51,764 bases of DNA from an uncultured Leptolyngbyaceae cyanobacterium (lineage in GTDB: Bacteria > Cyanobacteriota > Cyanobacteriia > Leptolyngbyales > Leptolyngbyaceae), in assembly GCA_938023035.1 (NCBI GenBank), contig CALIDI010000046.1, forward strand, positions 1 to 51,764, read 5' to 3'. Positions 44,611 through 51,764 of this stretch are shown here, in pieces. The notes under the pieces are model-generated. The model made no database searches. It was not told where the DNA came from and saw only the letters and a program-made list of their open reading frames with translations. Positions within the stretch are counted from its first letter, which is position 1. Every line of letters starts with the position of its first letter. Position numbers and translations under genes: made by a program.

Positions 44611-44764
44611 CAGCGCCCGCCCCCAGAGTGCATCCCAGTTTCGTTACCCACCCTGCGGGAAGCAGGTTACACCCTAAATCCCTCTCCCTCCTCTCTGTTT
44701 GTGGGGGCCAGGGAGGTAGGAAGCGGGACTTTCAATCCAGCTCTCCTTTGCTCATTTTGGATGA
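44611..44764 (+). repeat. Dispersed repeat B, copy 1
   Basis: It aligns with 50767-50916 in the same orientation. The best block is CCAGTTTCGTTACCCACCCT, followed by GCGRGAAGCARGYTACACCC and a CTCTCCT end after GACTTT-A-TCCA. There is no gene inside, although frames are open across it and encode similar peptides in the two copies. Confidence 0.75.
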
Positions 44765-44932
44765 AGGGGGTATGGCCCTGACAGGTATTCAAGTAAGGGG
44801 GATGGAGCACTCCGCGCTTCGCGCAGGGTAGAGCAACTCGCCAAAGTGGATGCCCCTGCCTACAGATCAGGAGGCTAGGGTTTGGCCCCCCTATCGGTAT
44901 CGGTGGAAAACCAGCAACGCAAAGAGACAACA

Positions 44933-45418
44933 ATGAGTGCAATTCGAATTGGCAATGGTTATGACATCCATCGTCTGGTACCCGAACGCCCCTTAATTTT
45001 AGGTGGAGTCAAAATTCCCCACGATTTGGGGTTATTAGGACATAGCGATGCCGACGTTCTCACCCATGCCATTATGGATGCCATGCTAGGGGCACTTAGC
45101 TTGGGTGATATTGGGCATTACTTTCCCCCCAGTGATCCCCAATGGGCAGGGGCAGATAGTTTAAAGTTGCTAAGGCAGGTAAACCAACTGGTGCATGACC
45201 AGGGTTGGCATATTGGCAATATTGACTCTGTAATTGTGGCCGAGCGCCCTAAACTTAAACCCCACATTGTTGCCATGCGCGATCGCCTGGCGGAGGTGCT
45301 CAACCTTCAGGTCAACCAAGTTGGAATTAAGGCCACAACAAACGAAAAACTCGATGCCACTGGGCGGGAAGAGGGGATTGCTGCCTACGCGGTTGTGTTA
45401 CTTACCACAGCCCCCTGA
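44933..45418 (+). CDS. ispF: 2-C-methyl-D-erythritol 2,4-cyclodiphosphate synthase
   Basis: It catalyses the cyclisation step of the MEP isoprenoid pathway, releasing CMP, and supplies precursors for carotenoids, phytol and quinones. The 161 residues match the family length. Metal ligands are in GNGYDIHRL (Asp, His) and [20 protein letters not shown] (His), with [11 protein letters not shown] and [17 protein letters not shown] completing the trimer active site. The ATG at 44933 gives [15 protein letters not shown], the normal N-terminus. The frame opens at 44882 but the extra residues are not family-like. It converges on the DUF3084 gene with only 16 bases between stops, leaving little room for a terminator. 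Confidence 0.96.
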   Translation: MSAIRIGNGYDIHRLVPERPLILGGVKIPHDLGLLGHSDADVLTHAIMDAMLGALSLGDIGHYFPPSDPQWAGADSLKLLRQVNQLVHDQGWHIGNIDSVIVAERPKLKPHIVAMRDRLAEVLNLQVNQVGIKATTNEKLDATGREEGIAAYAVVLLTTAP

Positions 45419-45434
45419 AAAATGACTCGTTTGG

Positions 45435-46874
45435 TTATTCACTCCGGAATAGAATTTGCCCATCGTGTTCGGCAAGAAACTCAATCTTGAGGGGGCCTGC
45501 CGCAAAGATAGGTTTAGCCGCAATCGCCTTCACTTGCAGTGACGTTTGGGATTGCCGCACTTGTTCTAGAAACCGGCTTAAATCTTGAATCGAGCCAATA
45601 TCAATCGCATCACTCACAACGCCTAGTAACTGTGCCCGTAAGCCCACCGCCAATAAAAGCTGGTCAAAGCTTTGGCGAATGCCCTCCGAGTTTTGTTTGG
45701 TTGGGTCAATCGTGATTGAGGTAATGACATCTCCCACCTTAAAAACCTGACGGTTTTCCACAGCATCAATGCGAACAATTACAGGAACTTCCTCATTTTC
45801 CAGATAGTTCGCAATGGAAACAACGCGCAATACATATTCGCGCCCATCTCCAATTTGCTGAATCAAGCGGTTAACCTCACTGCGAGCCGGCAAAATCCGC
45901 TGGTTGCGATCAACCTGATCGCCGTTACTAAAGCGCAACAGTCGAGAGGTTTGGCGATTTGCCTCTTGTAAGAGCCGGTCGATGGCCTGATTGGCCGCCC
46001 GGGGCTGAATCACCCGCACAACAGCAGAAGCTAAAACCTGCCCCCGCTGAATCGCAAAGCTGCGACTGCGTAGATCAATATTCTTTTGGGCGAGCGCTTC
46101 TGCTTCTTCCTGGAGCTTCTGCACCTGCCCTTCTAAGCTTTTTTGCTCGTCTTCCAGGTTTCCCAGTCTTGCCTGTAACTGTTGAAGACGGCTTTCTCGC
46201 TCTTGAATCGCCAGTTCTTTACTGCGAATTTCACTCGCTTTCTGAGCAATCAATTGATTCTTTTCCCGTTCTAGCGCGGTGATTTCTGATCGGAGCACCG
46301 CCGTTTGCCGCGAAACGGTGTCTAGCTGGCTACGGGTGCGACTGAGCTCCCCTACGACTCGATCTGCTTCGGCGCGAGCACTTGCTTGTTCCGAGAGGGC
46401 CGTTGCTAGGGAGCGATCAGTTTCAACCAACCGCTGCTCCTTTTGAGCTAGTTGGGTTTGAGCATCGCCTAACTGATTCGTCAGTTCTGAAAGCTGTTGT
46501 CTGACCTTAGCTTGCTCATTTTTAGCGGCTGAAAGGGCTGCTTCTGTTTGGGCTTTTTGGCTTTCGGCAGCGATTAAATCTTTGCTGGTTTGCTCCAATG
46601 CAGCCCGCGTCTGACGAAGCCGTTTTTGATTTTTCTCATATTCAAACACCCCTTTGCGTAGTTCGCCGCTCAGGGCAAATAACAAACCAAAGGTCAGAGC
46701 GGAAATCGTTGCACCCGTCAGAATGGTAACAAGTGTTGCTGTTTTGCGCGGACGCAGATTAAAAAGGCTCAGACGGGCTTTGCCAACCTTTGTTCCGAGG
46801 CGATCGCCAACCACTGCAACCACACCGCCAAGCAGCAAAATGGCCAAAATTAGGATGGCTTGTGCAGTACTCAT
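45435..46874 (-). CDS. DUF3084 coiled-coil membrane protein
   Basis: This 479-residue protein has two N-terminal spans (AQAILILAILLLGGVVAVVG and TLVTILTGATISALTFGLLF) flanking the conserved DRLGTKVGKARLSLFNLRPRKTA. A long coiled coil follows (about 85-275, rich in Gln, Glu and Ala), then a C-terminal domain with VDRNQRILPARSEVNRLIQQ. This is the standard DUF3084 architecture, found mainly in cyanobacteria. The ATG at 46874 follows GGGGAG; the frame begins 16 codons earlier. Function is unknown, and the shape suggests an envelope scaffold. Confidence 0.88.
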   Translation of the reverse strand: MSTAQAILILAILLLGGVVAVVGDRLGTKVGKARLSLFNLRPRKTATLVTILTGATISALTFGLLFALSGELRKGVFEYEKNQKRLRQTRAALEQTSKDLIAAESQKAQTEAALSAAKNEQAKVRQQLSELTNQLGDAQTQLAQKEQRLVETDRSLATALSEQASARAEADRVVGELSRTRSQLDTVSRQTAVLRSEITALEREKNQLIAQKASEIRSKELAIQERESRLQQLQARLGNLEDEQKSLEGQVQKLQEEAEALAQKNIDLRSRSFAIQRGQVLASAVVRVIQPRAANQAIDRLLQEANRQTSRLLRFSNGDQVDRNQRILPARSEVNRLIQQIGDGREYVLRVVSIANYLENEEVPVIVRIDAVENRQVFKVGDVITSITIDPTKQNSEGIRQSFDQLLLAVGLRAQLLGVVSDAIDIGSIQDLSRFLEQVRQSQTSLQVKAIAAKPIFAAGPLKIEFLAEHDGQILFRSE

Positions 46875-47292
46875 CAACTCCCCACAGTTTTTCCGCAATT
46901 CGATGAAACGGAGAAAACCCAACTACAGCCTAATCTAATTGGATAAATTTTTCCGTGGAATCCATCCTGGATGCTGGTTAAGCTCAGATCAGAATTTCAG
47001 AATTATTTATTTTTTCATAGAAAAAACTGTGTCACTGGCAACTCAAGTCGTGGTGATACTGACCAAACCTCGCCTTCACAGTTTTTGTTAACTTGTTAAA
47101 TGGTTCTGACAATGACCCCACACCCTCCTAACCCCCGACAGAATCGGCAACCTGGCGATCGCCATCTATTGACTAGAGTCCATGCAGGCGAAATGTTGCT
47201 AGGGCAGTTGCTATTGTAATAGCCAAACCCTTTTCAGGCGCTGTCTTTATCTGGAATGAGCTAAATTCTGACCAAGAGCCAGATTGGCGAGC
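46875..47292. other. Intergenic region
   Basis: These 418 bases lie between two minus-strand genes. I see a HIP1 site at about 47156 and an AT-rich part around 47000-47060 that could hold the DUF3084 promoter, but no clear hexamers, repeat or RNA. Confidence 0.4.
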
Positions 47293-47739
47293 CTACGATT
47301 GAAGCGACTCGGCAACGCGCTTTAGTCGTTGGAGTTGCATTTGCATATCTGCCTGAGTCCAGCTTGCTGCAAAGGTGCGAAAACCGAAGCGCACAATTGG
47401 GTTGGGTACTGTAAAGTCAAACTGGTTGAGTAGAAGGGTGCCCGTTGAATTGGGTTGGCATTCCCAGCGATCGCGCCCCTGAAAAAACCCCTCAAACTGC
47501 CACACGATCAACCCTGGCTCCCGCTCGACAACAACGCTGCTGAGACTGGGCTGTAACAACGGAAGCTGAATAACAAAGCGACTTTGACTGCCCAGTTCTG
47601 TAGACCAACGGCCAACGGGTTTACAGCGCAACGCCGGGTTTAACCAACGGTGCATCAGCTCCAGGTCGGTCAAACAGCGCTCCACTAGCGTGGCACTTGC
47701 ACGAATCTGAATCGATTGCGAAAACGTCTGAGACTCCAT
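47293..47739 (-). CDS. SRPBCC-fold (START-like) protein
   Basis: This 148-residue protein has the SRPBCC pattern: IQIRASATLVERCLTDLELMHRWLNP at the start, beta strands with FVIQLPLLQP and LIVWQFEGFFQGRDRWECQP, and a long C-terminal helix ADMQMQLQRLKRVAESL. The fold makes a deep hydrophobic pocket for lipids, pigments or quinones. In cyanobacteria many small ones are polyketide-cyclase-like proteins of unknown ligand. I choose the ATG at 47739, with GAGGT just upstream; a GTG at 47751 would include that signal. It is transcribed alone. Confidence 0.83.
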   Translation of the reverse strand: MESQTFSQSIQIRASATLVERCLTDLELMHRWLNPALRCKPVGRWSTELGSQSRFVIQLPLLQPSLSSVVVEREPGLIVWQFEGFFQGRDRWECQPNSTGTLLLNQFDFTVPNPIVRFGFRTFAASWTQADMQMQLQRLKRVAESLQS

Positions 47740-47884
47740 GACTAACCTCACCCTATGCCCAGAGCTTATTGAAGCGGCTCAGCTCACAGGGCATGCATCT
47801 ATCATAAGCTGACACGCCTACAAAATGACGGCCTTGCGGAGCACTAAGGGCTGCATCCTTAGAGTTGGAGAGCCCAGTCGAACT

Positions 47885-48304
47885 CTAGGCGCACTCACTC
47901 TTGTCGGGATAAAACCCAAGCTCTAGTAGCGCTTTACGAATTTTTTCCTTAGAAGGAGGCGTTGCAGGAGCCGCTAAACCCAGTTCTCTCGCCGTTTCAA
48001 ATAAATCTCGCATCAGCTGATCCAGAGAAACCGCCGTCGCTTCTCCGGGCAAATTTTCGATTCGACCTTCGTAGGCCAACGTGTACAGCTCTAGATGATG
48101 CTTGCCCATGGCCCGTGCCAGCTTCCTCAACGTTTCAGGGGTAGGGCAGGTACCCTTGAAGCAGGCCCCCCTCAGGCGAGGTTGAGGCACCCCAGACAAC
48201 TCTGCCAGACGATTCATACTGATATTTCGCTCTTCCAGGTACTGAAGAATAAAACGACCTAAGGGCGAACAATCATCAGGTTTGATCTGCAACCGTGCTG
48301 GCAT
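47885..48304 (-). CDS. XRE-family (Cro/CI-type) regulator
   Basis: In this 139-residue protein, residues 14-70 form a helix-turn-helix: LGRFILQYLEERNISMNRLA, ELSGVPQPRLRGACFKGTCP, ETLRKLARAMGKHHLELYTL. The C-terminal half (SLDQLMRDLFETARELGLAA... KIRKALLELGFYPDKSE) is helical and may bind a ligand or dimerise. The turn contains Cys twice (GACFKGTC), which is unusual at this spot and could sense redox. A perfect palindrome, ATACTACAAGTAGTAT, lies 111 bases upstream and is a natural candidate for self-regulation. There is no other gene in the unit. Confidence 0.82.
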   Translation of the reverse strand: MPARLQIKPDDCSPLGRFILQYLEERNISMNRLAELSGVPQPRLRGACFKGTCPTPETLRKLARAMGKHHLELYTLAYEGRIENLPGEATAVSLDQLMRDLFETARELGLAAPATPPSKEKIRKALLELGFYPDKSECA

Positions 48305-48652
48305 TGGAGAACACAGATAGAAATCGACAGCAGCAGAGCGACATTGCTCGAGGCAACTGCTCTTAAGTTTTTCCTGTAGAACAATTGAAATGATAAATCA
48401 CTGAAAAACCGTAAATACTACAAGTAGTATGTTATGAAGTATAGCTCAGTTTAGCATCTACTACATGGAAAGGGAAATGCGATCGCCCCCGTACACTGCA
48501 GCAGAAGTAACTCACCGATTCAAGCATCTAGCAACGCGGAGACACTCAGCATTGTTACGTTGAATTTTGTCATTTTGAATTTCGCCGAGTGACACTAGTG
48601 CAGCAGGGGCTAATTTCTCGGTGGTTTAGAGTATTCGCCATCTTGCTTTCGA
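48305..48652. other. Leader region of XRE gene
   Basis: This gap is very AT-rich around 48360-48460 and contains the palindrome listed separately plus a CTACTAC half site near 48459. At 48540-48600 an inverted CACTC/GAGTG pair and a repeated TTGAATTT lie just beyond the stop of the metallophosphoesterase gene and may end its transcript. Confidence 0.4.
48415..48430. promoter_or_regulatory. Palindrome, probable operator of the XRE regulator
   Basis: ATACTAC and GTAGTAT are exact complements around AA. It sits 111 bases before the start of the XRE gene in an AT-rich stretch where a promoter would be expected. A further half site, CTACTAC, is about 30 bases to the right. Confidence 0.5.
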
Positions 48653-49483
48653 CTATTGCCGTGTCAGCGTAATCACCGTCACTTCTGGGGGGCAGAATAA
48701 GCGTCCGGGAGGATAACTCCCCAGGCCTCGATTCACATAGAGAGCGTTTTTCCCCACCCGGTGAAACCCCTGTGCCCAGGCCCAAGTTTGCACAGTGCGA
48801 TAGCAAGTACGCAAAATTGGAACATAACGCCGCAAAGGATGAGGCAATTGGGGATAAAGTTCAGCCAGCTTAGCAGGCAAGAGACCAATACCAGGAAGAA
48901 AAATTTGCCCCCCGTGGCTGTGGCCAGAAAGTTGCAGGTCTACTCGCCAGGAGTGCAGCGCAGTGGCACTATCCGGATTATGGGAAAGGACAATGCGGGG
49001 CGTACTAGGAGCTAACTGTTGCATCACTGGGCCGGGTTGAAAGCCGGGAGTCCAATAGTCAGAGAGGCCGACTAAGGGTAAATCGGTGCCAAAAGGATAG
49101 GCGATCTGGTTCCAAAGGACGTGAATCCCGGCATTGGTCAGTGCGTGCGTGATTGTGTGCCGCGATCGCCGCTGGTAGTTATCGTGATTGCCCAGCACAG
49201 CATAAACCCCGTGACGACTCTGTAGCCGCTTCAGCCAGGGAACCAGGGCATGAATCCATTCTGGGGCGTCGGTCACATAGTCTCCTGTAAGCACAACCAA
49301 GTCGGGGTTGGCGGCATTACTCGCTGCGATCGCTTCTTGCAAAAGCCAATCAGACAGGCAAAGACCATCGTAGTGAAAATCGGTTAACTGAGTTAAACGG
49401 ACTCCACTGAGATGCACCGGCAGGTCTGGAATCGAAACCGTCAGTTGCTCAACCGAAAGGGGGCCGGTCAGCCATTGATGCAT
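48653..49483 (-). CDS. Calcineurin-like metallophosphoesterase (YkuE/LpxG-like)
   Basis: This 276-residue protein has the full metal-site set: DFHYDG (D-x-H), GDYVTD, GNHDN, SHNPD and GHSHGGQ. The order and spacing match the YkuE-like branch, whose members cleave phosphodiesters or UDP-diacylglucosamine-type substrates near membranes. The hydrophobic start in such proteins is often a membrane anchor, but here it is short. I take the ATG at 49483 (five bases after GGGAG); ATG 49501 and TTG 49540 are also in frame. A role in envelope lipid metabolism is plausible. The exact substrate is unknown. Confidence 0.88.
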   Translation of the reverse strand: MHQWLTGPLSVEQLTVSIPDLPVHLSGVRLTQLTDFHYDGLCLSDWLLQEAIAASNAANPDLVVLTGDYVTDAPEWIHALVPWLKRLQSRHGVYAVLGNHDNYQRRSRHTITHALTNAGIHVLWNQIAYPFGTDLPLVGLSDYWTPGFQPGPVMQQLAPSTPRIVLSHNPDSATALHSWRVDLQLSGHSHGGQIFLPGIGLLPAKLAELYPQLPHPLRRYVPILRTCYRTVQTWAWAQGFHRVGKNALYVNRGLGSYPPGRLFCPPEVTVITLTRQ

Positions 49484-49724
49484 GATTGCTCCCGATAGCA
49501 TGCTTAACGATAGGTTTCTGCAAACGATAGGCCTCTGCAATCGACTCGAAAGATATAGCTTTGGGCAGAAAGTTGAGGTTATCCCCTCTCACTGTAACGA
49601 AACAAGATACAGGTTCGGTTAACCAAACCCCTTAAGGCATCGAGAATGGCCTCCTTGTCCTGTGAAGGAATGCGAAAACTCTGTGCGTCTTAGGTCTTTT
49701 ATGCTCTAATGTGTCATCATTCCA

Positions 49725-50483
49725 ATGATGTTGTTATCGGTTATGGCACCGGCGATCGCTCCTCTTCCTCTAATGGGTTTAGAAAACCCACAAACGATCC
49801 CCAGAGTAACGACTCCCACCGTTATTAGTCTTCAGAATGTTAGTAAAACCTATTCCAACAATGCCAAGGCCCTAGTTGGAGTCAATCTGGAGATTCGGCG
49901 GGGAGATTTTTTGTTTATTACTGGCCCCTCTGGTTCAGGCAAATCAACCCTACTCAAGTTACTGTATGGCGAAGAGCGAGCAAGCGAGGGCAAGGTTCTG
50001 GTCGATAACTTAGATGTAGGTCAGCTAAAGGGCGATCGCCTCTCTCGCCTGCGCCGCCGGATTGGCGTCATATTTCAAGATTACAAGCTGATTCCTCGCC
50101 GCACTGTTTATGAGAATGTAGCCTTTTCTCTTTGGGCACAGGGCTTCTCCCGTAAAGAAGTGCAGCGTCGCCTGCATCCGGCTCTAAAAATGGTCGGGCT
50201 TCACCACAAAGTCAACTGTTTCCCAGAACAGTTGTCAGGCGGTGAGCAGCAGCGGGTCAGTATTGCTAGAGCGATTGTGGGCACCCCTCCGATTTTGCTA
50301 GCCGATGAGCCAACGGGCAACCTTGACCCAGATAACTCCCTACAGGTGATGAAGATTTTAAAGAAGTTGAATGGGGCAGGTATCACTGTTGTTGTGACAA
50401 CCCATGATGATGGTTTAATTCGCCAGATCAATCAGCCCACTATGCAGCTTTTCAACGGTTACCTGCTGCGTCCTCGCCAGTAA
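49725..50483 (+). CDS. ftsE: FtsE-like cell-division ABC ATPase
   Basis: This 252-residue ATPase has Walker A GPSGSGKSTLLKLLYG, a Q-loop in GVIFQDYKLIPRRTVYENVA (the RRTVYENVA phrase is typical of FtsE), the signature LSGGEQQRVSIARA, Walker B ILLADEPTGNLD and the H-loop TTHDD. FtsE partners with membrane FtsX to control peptidoglycan hydrolysis at the septum. It is about 30 residues longer at the N-terminus than usual; ATGs at 49743 and 49773 are alternative starts. ftsX does not follow, which is the usual order in other bacteria; the next gene is por after 800 bases. The last bases of the gene are duplicated 61 bases downstream. Confidence 0.88.
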   Translation: MMLLSVMAPAIAPLPLMGLENPQTIPRVTTPTVISLQNVSKTYSNNAKALVGVNLEIRRGDFLFITGPSGSGKSTLLKLLYGEERASEGKVLVDNLDVGQLKGDRLSRLRRRIGVIFQDYKLIPRRTVYENVAFSLWAQGFSRKEVQRRLHPALKMVGLHHKVNCFPEQLSGGEQQRVSIARAIVGTPPILLADEPTGNLDPDNSLQVMKILKKLNGAGITVVVTTHDDGLIRQINQPTMQLFNGYLLRPRQ

Positions 50484-50553
50484 GTAGGGAGTGCGCAGTT
50501 GGCCCATGAGTCTGCCGGATTCAACAGTGCGTCTTCGCCAGTCAGTAGGGAGT
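50467..50553 (+). repeat. Duplicated 26-bp segment covering the ftsE stop
   Basis: 50467-50492 and 50528-50553 match at 24 of 26 bases. The first contains the last codons and TAA of ftsE. In the second the stop has become TCA. The second copy runs into repeat C copy 3, so insertion of that element next to the gene end may have produced the duplication. Confidence 0.75.
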
Positions 50554-50618
50554 CCTAGTTCACTGTAAGCAGGGAAGAGTAGGGGCTGTGCGCCCAGGCA
50601 AGGGTATCTACCCCTGGA
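50545..50618 (-). repeat. Dispersed repeat C, copy 3 (inverted)
   Basis: Its reverse complement carries CAGGGGTAGATACCCTTGCC, then GCCCCTACTCTTCCCTGC and TTACAGTGAACTAGGA, which align with 25395-25450 and more loosely with 10850-10920. Confidence 0.65.
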
Positions 50619-50766
50619 GGTGTCTTTATAAACAGGAAATAGAGGACAAGAAACAAAGTCAAAAGGAAAGCGTACACCGGTCTGTGAATGCTAAGGCGTT
50701 TTAACTTGCATGGCGAGTGCTATAGCCGATCGCAGGGGCAGGGTGTGGCAACATCCTATCGCTATT

Positions 50767-50916
50767 CAGCAACGCCCAAGAGCATTCCAGTTTCGTTACC
50801 CACCCTGCGAGAAGCAAGCTACACCCTAAATCCCTTTTCCCTTTTCCCTGTTTGCGGGGGGCCAAGGGGTGGGGAGAGAGACTTTGAGTCCAACTCTCCT
50901 GCGTCTACTTTGGGAG
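50767..50916 (+). repeat. Dispersed repeat B, copy 2
   Basis: It aligns with 44611-44764. The left half (to TACACCCTAAATCCC) is about 90% identical by eye. The right half has small insertions and deletions. Confidence 0.75.
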
Positions 50917-51148
50917 CAGCGATTATCTTGAAAGTCAAGCCGTTGATGCTGGTAGATCCAGAAATTTCTGCCTTGTTGTACTAAGGGGATACCGCTGACA
51001 GCGTTCTTACTCGTTTAGCGGGCACGCATACAACTTGTCTGGAGTAAGGATTGAGCAGAGTCTATGTTTTGAACATTCAGTTTTGCCAAGGACGGTCGTT
51101 AACCATCGCAACAGTCGTATTCGCGCGATTTTCTGTCAATAAGATTCT

Positions 51149-51178
51149 ATGAATTGAAATTCATGGAATGGCCATTCC
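51149..51178. promoter_or_regulatory. Two abutting palindromes upstream of por
   Basis: ATGAATT-GA-AATTCAT (51149-51164) is followed with no gap by the perfect palindrome GGAATGGCCATTCC (51165-51178). They lie about 115-145 bases before the por start. Symmetry of both arms suggests protein binding or a strong structure in the leader. Confidence 0.5.
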
Positions 51179-51278
51179 CCGCTGCGATCGCTCCAAAAAA
51201 CTTAAAGAATAAGCCGCTTAACATTCCATTCGGGTGTTCAGTGCCATGAGATTCTAAAAGAATGAATGACGCAGTTAA

Positions 51279-51764
<486 letters not shown>

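Noticed and set aside
44371-44781. 136-codon frame upstream of ispF
   Set aside because: It starts only at TTG and its second half is repeat B. The first part may be a gene remnant, but I cannot support a functional gene.
736-51200. The recurring octamer GCGATCGC as a specific regulatory site
   Set aside because: It is the HIP1 sequence, frequent throughout most cyanobacterial genomes and mostly inside genes. It marks lineage, not local regulation.

Overview
The window is chromosomal DNA from a cyanobacterium. The evidence is the dense scatter of the HIP1 octamer GCGATCGC, an incomplete light-dependent protochlorophyllide reductase gene at the right edge, and several families largely confined to cyanobacteria and plastids: DUF3143, a CPP1-like membrane protein, DUF3084, DUF2808, an SLH/OprB porin and a DICT-GAF protein. 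Long gene-poor gaps full of small dispersed repeats suggest a large, loosely packed genome, but species and morphology cannot be read from the sequence.

Layout. 1-9.3 kb is housekeeping: a conserved unknown, threonine ammonia-lyase, DUF3143, a membrane J-domain protein, an O-antigen-ligase-like protein, a YaaW-like protein and an M32 carboxypeptidase. 9.4-13.8 kb holds a cupin/SnoaL-like pair divergent from a MarR regulator, an orphan Zn/Mn ABC permease behind a FUR/Zur-like box, and a membrane protein preceded by a perfect 26-bp palindrome. 14-19 kb is sparse: a LuxR-type regulator, a UPF0104 membrane protein, a small unknown, and two gaps above 1.2 kb. 18.9-25.0 kb is a signalling block: receiver, DICT-GAF protein, a histidine kinase gene broken by an in-frame stop, its OmpR-type regulator, a second receiver, and a HAMP sensor that ends before any kinase domain. 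25.8-39.2 kb is a co-directional glycoconjugate locus: frameshifted UDP-glucose dehydrogenase, two related MurG-like glycosyltransferases, a GT4 and a GT2 enzyme, an MsbA-type ABC exporter, a histidine phosphatase with a degenerate second half, a UDP-glucuronate epimerase, an SLH porin and a DUF2808 protein. 39.3-51.8 kb returns to core genes: isochorismatase-like hydrolase, FHA-fused class A PBP, a Nif11-like small protein, CPP1-like protein, IspF, DUF3084, SRPBCC, an XRE regulator, metallophosphoesterase, FtsE-like ATPase and the start of por.

How it fits together. The signalling block lies immediately upstream of the sugar locus, and two ATGAGA-N4-TCTCA inverted repeats lie in front of its first gene. 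UDP-glucose dehydrogenase and the epimerase would supply UDP-glucuronate and UDP-galacturonate to the glycosyltransferases, and the ABC protein would move a lipid-linked product. Two inactivating lesions (kinase and dehydrogenase) occur within about 5 kb, while I saw no other disrupted gene in the window. This suggests either decay of one trait or local sequence error.

I found no tRNA, rRNA, CRISPR array or transposase. At least three families of small dispersed intergenic repeats can be aligned by eye.
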